From Ferruginibacter sp. (GTDB lineage Bacteria > Bacteroidota > Bacteroidia > Chitinophagales > Chitinophagaceae): DNA of 18,285 nt. The notes under the pieces were generated by a model. The model saw only the letters and a list, made by a program, of their open reading frames with translations. It was not told the origin of the DNA and searched no databases. The stretch covers positions 1 through 18,285 of the forward strand of contig JANXTN010000336.1 of the NCBI GenBank assembly GCA_025352435.1, given 5' to 3'. Position numbers and translations under genes: made by a program. Shown here piece by piece: positions 14,210 through 18,285 of this stretch (the stretch's first letter is position 1; every line of letters starts with the position of its first letter).

Positions 14210-15853
14210 ATGAGAAAAATTATAACCGCCACAGTTATTGCTGTTATCTTATTTGCCTGCAAAAGCAAAACAGAAACTAAAACAGAGAGCAATAAAGAAA
14301 CTAAAAGTTCCAAAACAGAACTCGAAAAGAAAATCACTAAAAGAGATTTTACCATTACCTCTGCAAATGCTTACAATGACATTTTTTTGGACAGTTTAGC
14401 GATGGAAAAATTTATTGTCGATACAAAACAAAATGATAGAATAATAAGAAGAATGCGCAGTTTTTATAATGCCCGCAATTACCAATATGCCTGGTTTGCA
14501 AGTGATGGTTTAACGGAGCAGGCCCGTGGCTTTTGGAATTTACAAAGTTATTACACTACCTTAAATAAGGATACCACTAAAAATTTTAAGACTCTTACAA
14601 ACTTAATGGAGAGAATTGAAACTGTAGAACAGTTAAGCGTTAGTGCTGCCGATAAGAATATTTTAAACACCGAGTTTTTATTAACTAGTCATTTTATTAA
14701 TTATATTCTAAATAATTATGAGGACGGTGCTGTAAAAAGGAAAGAACTAGAGCGTTTTATCCCTTTAGTAAAAAGAGATGCACTTTCATATGCAGATTCA
14801 CTGCTTACAAAAAAGCACAAAGACAATAAATATTATGAAGACAATAATGCAGCTTATAAAGCACTAAAAATAAAATTACAAACCTATTATGATGCTGCAA
14901 AAAATGGTAGATGGCAACCGATTAATGCGGGGAAGGTTTCTTTAAAGAGTGGTAGTTCGTCTCCTTATATTTTACAAATAAAAAAACGGCTACAGGCTAC
15001 TAACGATATGCCCGCTGATTCTACCAATGTGTATGACACGCAACTGCAAACTGCCATTGTAAATTTTCAAACAAGTCTTGGGCTTACTGCTGATGGTATA
15101 ATTACAGAGTCGCTTGTAAAAGAATTGAATGTGCCTGCCGTTACAAGAATTGAGCAAATTCTTATAAACATGGATAGAATGCGCTGGATGCCTGAACCTG
15201 AAGGAAATTTATTATTAGTGAACATACCTGAGTTTACATTACAGGTATTTGAAGGCGCAAAAAAAGCTTTCTCAATGAATGTAGTGGTGGGTAAAGAAGG
15301 GCATAATACGATGATGTTTAAAGGAGATTTAAATCAAATTGTTTTTAGTCCTTATTGGAACGTTACTCCTGATATTATCAGGGAAGAAATAATGCCGGCG
15401 ATGGCAAAAAATCCAAATTATCTAGCTTCACATAATATGGAAGTTACAGGTACAAACGGCGGCATGCCTGTCGTTCGTCAATTGCCCGGTGAAGAAAATT
15501 CTCTGGGAAAAGTAAAGTTCTTGTTTCCTAATAGTTTTAATATTTATTTTCATGATACGCCTGCAAAAAGTCTTTTTAGTAAAGACAAACGAGCCTACAG
15601 CCATGGCTGTATAAGGTTGAGTGAACCGGCAAAACTTGCGGAATATTTATTACGCTCACGGCCTGAATGGACCTCGGATAAAATATCTGAAGCAATGAAT
15701 AGTGGCAAAGAAACTTTTGTGAATTTGAAAAATCCCGTACCGGTCATTATTACCTATTACACGGCATGGGTAGATGAAAATGGGTTACTCAATTTTAGAG
15801 ATGATATTTACGGGCATGATGCATTGTTGCAGAAAAAAATGTTTGTGAACTAG
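14210..15853 (+). CDS. Murein L,D-transpeptidase (YcbB/LdtD-like), predicted lipoprotein
   Basis: A 547-residue cell-wall enzyme that forms 3-3 peptide cross-links in peptidoglycan or attaches proteins to it. The N-terminus MRKIITATVIAVILFAC is a lipoprotein signal with the lipid-accepting cysteine at 17, followed by a K/T/E/S-rich tether to about residue 45. A helical scaffold region (about 60-235) precedes a peptidoglycan-binding domain (about 250-305, ILQIKKRLQA and FQTSLGLTADGIITE). The YkuD catalytic domain (about 335-480) contains H448 and SHGCIRL with nucleophile C467. Domain order and length match E. coli LdtD and its relatives; anchoring as a lipoprotein is the difference. The enzyme should work in the periplasm. 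It stands alone on the plus strand and ends 13 bp before a convergent gene. Family secure, the precise cross-linking role is inferred. Confidence 0.93.
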   Translation: MRKIITATVIAVILFACKSKTETKTESNKETKSSKTELEKKITKRDFTITSANAYNDIFLDSLAMEKFIVDTKQNDRIIRRMRSFYNARNYQYAWFASDGLTEQARGFWNLQSYYTTLNKDTTKNFKTLTNLMERIETVEQLSVSAADKNILNTEFLLTSHFINYILNNYEDGAVKRKELERFIPLVKRDALSYADSLLTKKHKDNKYYEDNNAAYKALKIKLQTYYDAAKNGRWQPINAGKVSLKSGSSSPYILQIKKRLQATNDMPADSTNVYDTQLQTAIVNFQTSLGLTADGIITESLVKELNVPAVTRIEQILINMDRMRWMPEPEGNLLLVNIPEFTLQVFEGAKKAFSMNVVVGKEGHNTMMFKGDLNQIVFSPYWNVTPDIIREEIMPAMAKNPNYLASHNMEVTGTNGGMPVVRQLPGEENSLGKVKFLFPNSFNIYFHDTPAKSLFSKDKRAYSHGCIRLSEPAKLAEYLLRSRPEWTSDKISEAMNSGKETFVNLKNPVPVIITYYTAWVDENGLLNFRDDIYGHDALLQKKMFVN

Positions 15854-15868
15854 CTTTCAAGCTATGTT
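15847..15868. terminator. Weak hairpin between convergent L,D-transpeptidase and Uma2 genes
   Basis: TAGCTT and AAGCTA (15851-15864), extended by AAC/GTT with one bulge, form a small stem that overlaps the transpeptidase stop codon and touches the end of the convergent gene. It is the only structure in the 13-bp gap. A U-run is missing, so efficient termination is doubtful. Confidence 0.3.
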
Positions 15869-16406
15869 AATCCCAAATATCTTCAAAATTTACATCTGCA
15901 GCACAACCATCTTTTAAAATAAATTTAAAATTATTTGGAGAAATTGAAATCGGTGAATATGTATTGTTGATAGCTTCATAGATTTCGATTTTCTTCATTT
16001 GTGGATCCAGAATTAAAAAATATTTTACGCCTTGCGAAAGGTAAATTTCCATCTTAATATTTCTGTCTTTTACTGCTGTAGACGGAGATAAAATTTCAAT
16101 AACAATTGTTGGTGTAAAGTCTAAGTATTTTTTTTCGATTTTATCACAAACTATTAGTAAATCCGGTTGTAGGATAGTGGTATCATTAATTTTCCAATCG
16201 ATAGGTAAATATGCTTTGCATTCTTTACAAGACTTTTTTAAGGCGTCTCTGAAATTGGCGTACAAATTCCCATTAACTGTTTGATGAATTGGGATTGGCA
16301 GTGGAGACATTGCATAAGGAATTCCTTCAATCAATTCCCATTGTCCTTCCCATTGGCAATAATCTTCGTAGGTATAATTAGGCAGGTATTTATGAGCTAC
16401 GTTCAT
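15867..16406 (-). CDS. Uma2-family (DUF820) PD-(D/E)XK nuclease-fold protein
   Basis: A 179-residue protein of the Uma2 family, which has the fold of restriction-type endonucleases. The family pattern is visible: YTYEDYCQWEGQWELIEGIPYAMSP near the N-terminus, the acid D82 in QPDLLIVCD, IVIEILSPST with E104, KDRNIKMEIYLSQGVKYFLILDP (113-135) with K119, and a C-terminal FEDIWD. These residues could bind a metal and cut DNA, but no activity or target is established for most members. They are multicopy in cyanobacteria and scattered elsewhere, and some genomes carry them near mobile elements. The ATG at 16406 is the first in frame. It lies 21 bp after ComB on the same strand, so the two may share a transcript, although I see no functional link. 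Confidence 0.88.
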   Translation of the reverse strand: MNVAHKYLPNYTYEDYCQWEGQWELIEGIPYAMSPLPIPIHQTVNGNLYANFRDALKKSCKECKAYLPIDWKINDTTILQPDLLIVCDKIEKKYLDFTPTIVIEILSPSTAVKDRNIKMEIYLSQGVKYFLILDPQMKKIEIYEAINNTYSPISISPNNFKFILKDGCAADVNFEDIWD

Positions 16407-16427
16407 GTACTAAAATTAGCCATTTTT

Positions 16428-17165
16428 TCAAACAATTCCATTCACCAATTTTCCATCTAAATAAACAGGCAAAGAAGGAGCGCCGTCTTCTTTTAGACAA
16501 TACCTAATATCCTTTTCAAGATGGTATTTTGTTAGGCGATGGTAGTGTGTTGCATTGCGTTCTTTCATGAATTCATACAAGTCAAACTTTGCTGTTAAGT
16601 AAAGGCTTTCTGCAAGCTGAGATGAATCGCACTGAATGGTAAAACTTGCTTTGATTCTTTTTACAACAGCACCGGCAAACAGCGTATCTTCTATGTTTAT
16701 TTTGTCTTTCCATGCGGCACAAGCGAGTACCACATTTTTATTTTGCGCAGTTAAATAATTGCATACTTCAGATATATTTGGAAAAGATCCTGTTATAATT
16801 TCTTGTGCACCGTTAGCCAATGCCATGTGTAATAATTTCGTTCCATTTGTTGTGGTCAACACCAAAGTTTTGCCTGCAATAAATGATTGGGGATATTCAA
16901 AAGGAGAGTTGCCATATTGTAAACCTTCTGCCACCTGTCCATCTCTTTCTCCTGCGGTGATGGCGTTTAATTCTGCACCTATTTGTATACATTCTGCAAC
17001 ATTATCTATCGGTATTATTTCTTTTGCTCCATTGTAAAGAGCCGTTGCAATGGTAGATGTAGCTCGCAATACATCGATAATTACAACAATGCTATCGCTC
17101 ACATCATACAAATGAAGTAGGGCAGGAGATAAACAGGTATATAAAAATGGTTTTGTATTGCTCAT
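16428..17165 (-). CDS. comB: 2-phosphosulfolactate phosphatase (ComB family)
   Basis: A 245-residue ComB-family protein. The known reaction is removal of phosphate from (R)-2-phospho-3-sulfolactate, a Mg-dependent step in coenzyme M synthesis in methanogens. Conserved stretches visible here are VVIIDVLRATSTIATAL (27-43), AGERDGQVAEGLQYGNSP (71-88), LVLTTTNGTKLLHMA (101-115) and ACAAWKDKINIEDTLFAGA (148-166), the family's core. Length is normal. A TTG at 17168 precedes the ATG at 17165; the ATG is preferred. Bacteroidota do not make coenzyme M by the known route, so the product sulfolactate, or another substrate, must serve a different purpose, possibly sulfonate metabolism. The gene follows gcvT by 57 bp and precedes the Uma2 gene by 21 bp. 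Family assignment is secure, in vivo substrate uncertain. Confidence 0.9.
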   Translation of the reverse strand: MSNTKPFLYTCLSPALLHLYDVSDSIVVIIDVLRATSTIATALYNGAKEIIPIDNVAECIQIGAELNAITAGERDGQVAEGLQYGNSPFEYPQSFIAGKTLVLTTTNGTKLLHMALANGAQEIITGSFPNISEVCNYLTAQNKNVVLACAAWKDKINIEDTLFAGAVVKRIKASFTIQCDSSQLAESLYLTAKFDLYEFMKERNATHYHRLTKYHLEKDIRYCLKEDGAPSLPVYLDGKLVNGIV

Positions 17166-17222
17166 CAATTTTTTACGGGTTTTAAAATCAATCTCCCCTG
17201 TTCTGTTACTTCCTTTTTGCAG

Positions 17223-18285
17223 TTATACAAAAGGCACTTTTACAACCACGGCCCTCAATAAAGTATTCCTAACTTTTACAAATATTTCTGAGCCAATGGC
17301 AGAGAACTTTGCATCTACATAACCCATACCAATTGCCTTGCTTAATGATGGAGCTTGTGTACCCGATGTTACTTTGCCTATTGCTGTACCTTCAAAATCT
17401 TTTATTTCATAATCGTGGCGGGCAATTCCTTTTTCAATCATTTCAAAGCCTACCAGTTTTTGCATTACGCCGTTTGCTTTTTGCTTTTCAAAAATTGCTT
17501 TAGCAGTAAAGTCTTTTGAGAATTTCGTAATCCAACCAAGACCCGCTTCAATAGGAGATGTTGTGTCATTTATATCCATGCCATACAAACAAAATCCTTT
17601 TTCTAAACGCAACGTATCTCTTGCGCCCAGCCCAATTGGTTTTATGCCCGCAACTTTTCCTGCCTCAAAAATAGCATCCCATATTTTATCTGCTGCACCA
17701 TCTGCATTTTCAAAATAAATTTCAACTCCGCCGCTTCCTGTATAACCAGTTGCACTTATCAGGACATTGTCTACCCCGGCAAATTTGCCTTTTGCAAAAG
17801 TGTAATATTGTAAATTAAGAATATCAATATCTGTAAGAGGTTGTAAAATTTTTGTTGCTAATGGGCCTTGTATTGCAAGCAGACATGTATCATCAGAAAT
17901 ATTCTGTAGCTGCGCATCATTGGTATTGTATCGTGTAATCCATTCCCAATCCTTATCAATATTACCCGCATTTACAACAAGCATGTACACCTCGTTTTCT
18001 TTTATACAATACACCAGTAGATCATCTACAATTCCACCATCTTCATTTGGCATACAGCTGTACTGTGCTTTGCCGGCAGTAAGTTTAGATGCGTCGTTGG
18101 TTGTAATGCGTTGTATGAGTTCCAACGCATTTGGTCCCTTTACCATAAACTCTCCCATATGGCTCACATCAAACACGCCCGCTGCATTTCGCACAGTTGC
18201 ATGTTCATCATTAATACCGGTATAAGAAATAGGCATGTTAAAACCTGCGAAGTCAGCCATTTTTGCACCTAATGCAATATGTTTT
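17223..18285 (-). CDS. gcvT: Glycine cleavage system T-protein (aminomethyltransferase), 5' end cut by the window
   Basis: GcvT takes the aminomethyl group from the lipoyl H-protein and passes it to tetrahydrofolate, releasing ammonia, in glycine breakdown. The ATG at 18260 is not the true start: upstream codons stay open to the window edge and read [12 protein letters not shown], exactly the sequence that precedes AGFNMPISY in full-length GcvT. So only a few N-terminal residues are missing. Visible motifs are [37 protein letters not shown] with the conserved aspartate, and [17 protein letters not shown], ending in VVKVPFV. At least 353 residues are present, near the usual 360-370. No gcvH or gcvP is seen on the visible side, and ComB follows after 57 bp. 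Identification is secure. Confidence 0.96.
   Translation of the reverse strand, partial: KHIALGAKMADFAGFNMPISYTGINDEHATVRNAAGVFDVSHMGEFMVKGPNALELIQRITTNDASKLTAGKAQYSCMPNEDGGIVDDLLVYCIKENEVYMLVVNAGNIDKDWEWITRYNTNDAQLQNISDDTCLLAIQGPLATKILQPLTDIDILNLQYYTFAKGKFAGVDNVLISATGYTGSGGVEIYFENADGAADKIWDAIFEAGKVAGIKPIGLGARDTLRLEKGFCLYGMDINDTTSPIEAGLGWITKFSKDFTAKAIFEKQKANGVMQKLVGFEMIEKGIARHDYEIKDFEGTAIGKVTSGTQAPSLSKAIGMGYVDAKFSAIGSEIFVKVRNTLLRAVVVKVPFV

Noticed and set aside
15867..16406. Uma2-family gene as a mobile element or transposase
   Set aside because: No terminal repeats, target duplications or transposase signatures flank it; it is a single nuclease-fold gene next to comB.

Overview
The window is AT-rich and tightly packed, with most genes on the minus strand. 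The best fit is a member of the Bacteroidota, probably Chitinophagales. This is inferred from the protein families: a short zinc-less adenylate kinase, a two-domain PaaZ, a TamB-like envelope protein, a SWIM/SNF2 helicase, and Ku/LigD of the phosphoesterase-ligase-polymerase order. Start codons generally lack clear Shine-Dalgarno sequences, which also fits. No rRNA, tRNA, CRISPR array, insertion sequence or prophage gene was seen.

Layout from left to right. Positions 1-864 (minus) hold the N-terminal part of a TamB/AsmA-like envelope protein cut by the window edge. Positions 1020-5707 (minus) form a five-frame DNA-repair operon, transcribed topoisomerase IB, an 83-residue acidic unknown protein, Ku, LigD phosphoesterase domain, LigD ligase-polymerase domains, with gaps of 2-12 bp between the first four frames. 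LigD is split: the phosphoesterase frame ends 38 bp before the first ATG of the ligase frame, and the two frames overlap only around a run of nine A's containing the slippery heptamer A AAA AAG in the correct phase. A single -1 shift there restores an ordinary 847-residue LigD. At 5922-6401 (plus) lies a flavin-binding split-barrel (general-stress/pyridoxamine-oxidase-like) protein, with a perfect 18-bp palindrome in front of it. It converges on an enoyl-CoA hydratase across a strong bidirectional terminator (6474-6506).

Positions 6522-9442 (minus) carry PaaZ followed by the hydratase, two ring-cleavage/beta-oxidation-type enzymes with no other phenylacetate genes beside them. Next come adenylate kinase (9586-10161, minus) with a long hairpin terminator, and a 1256-residue SNF2 ATPase with two SWIM-type zinc motifs (10247-14017, minus). 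Divergent from that gene is an L,D-transpeptidase lipoprotein (14210-15853, plus). The right end (15867-18285, minus) holds a Uma2-family nuclease-fold protein, 2-phosphosulfolactate phosphatase (ComB) and the glycine cleavage T-protein, whose first codons run off the window.

The most interesting unit is the DNA end-joining operon. Ku binds and bridges DNA ends, LigD processes, fills and seals them, topoisomerase IB could relax supercoils or act at nicks, and the small acidic protein between them is a candidate accessory factor. Whether LigD is really two proteins, a frameshifted fusion or a damaged gene is the main question this window raises.
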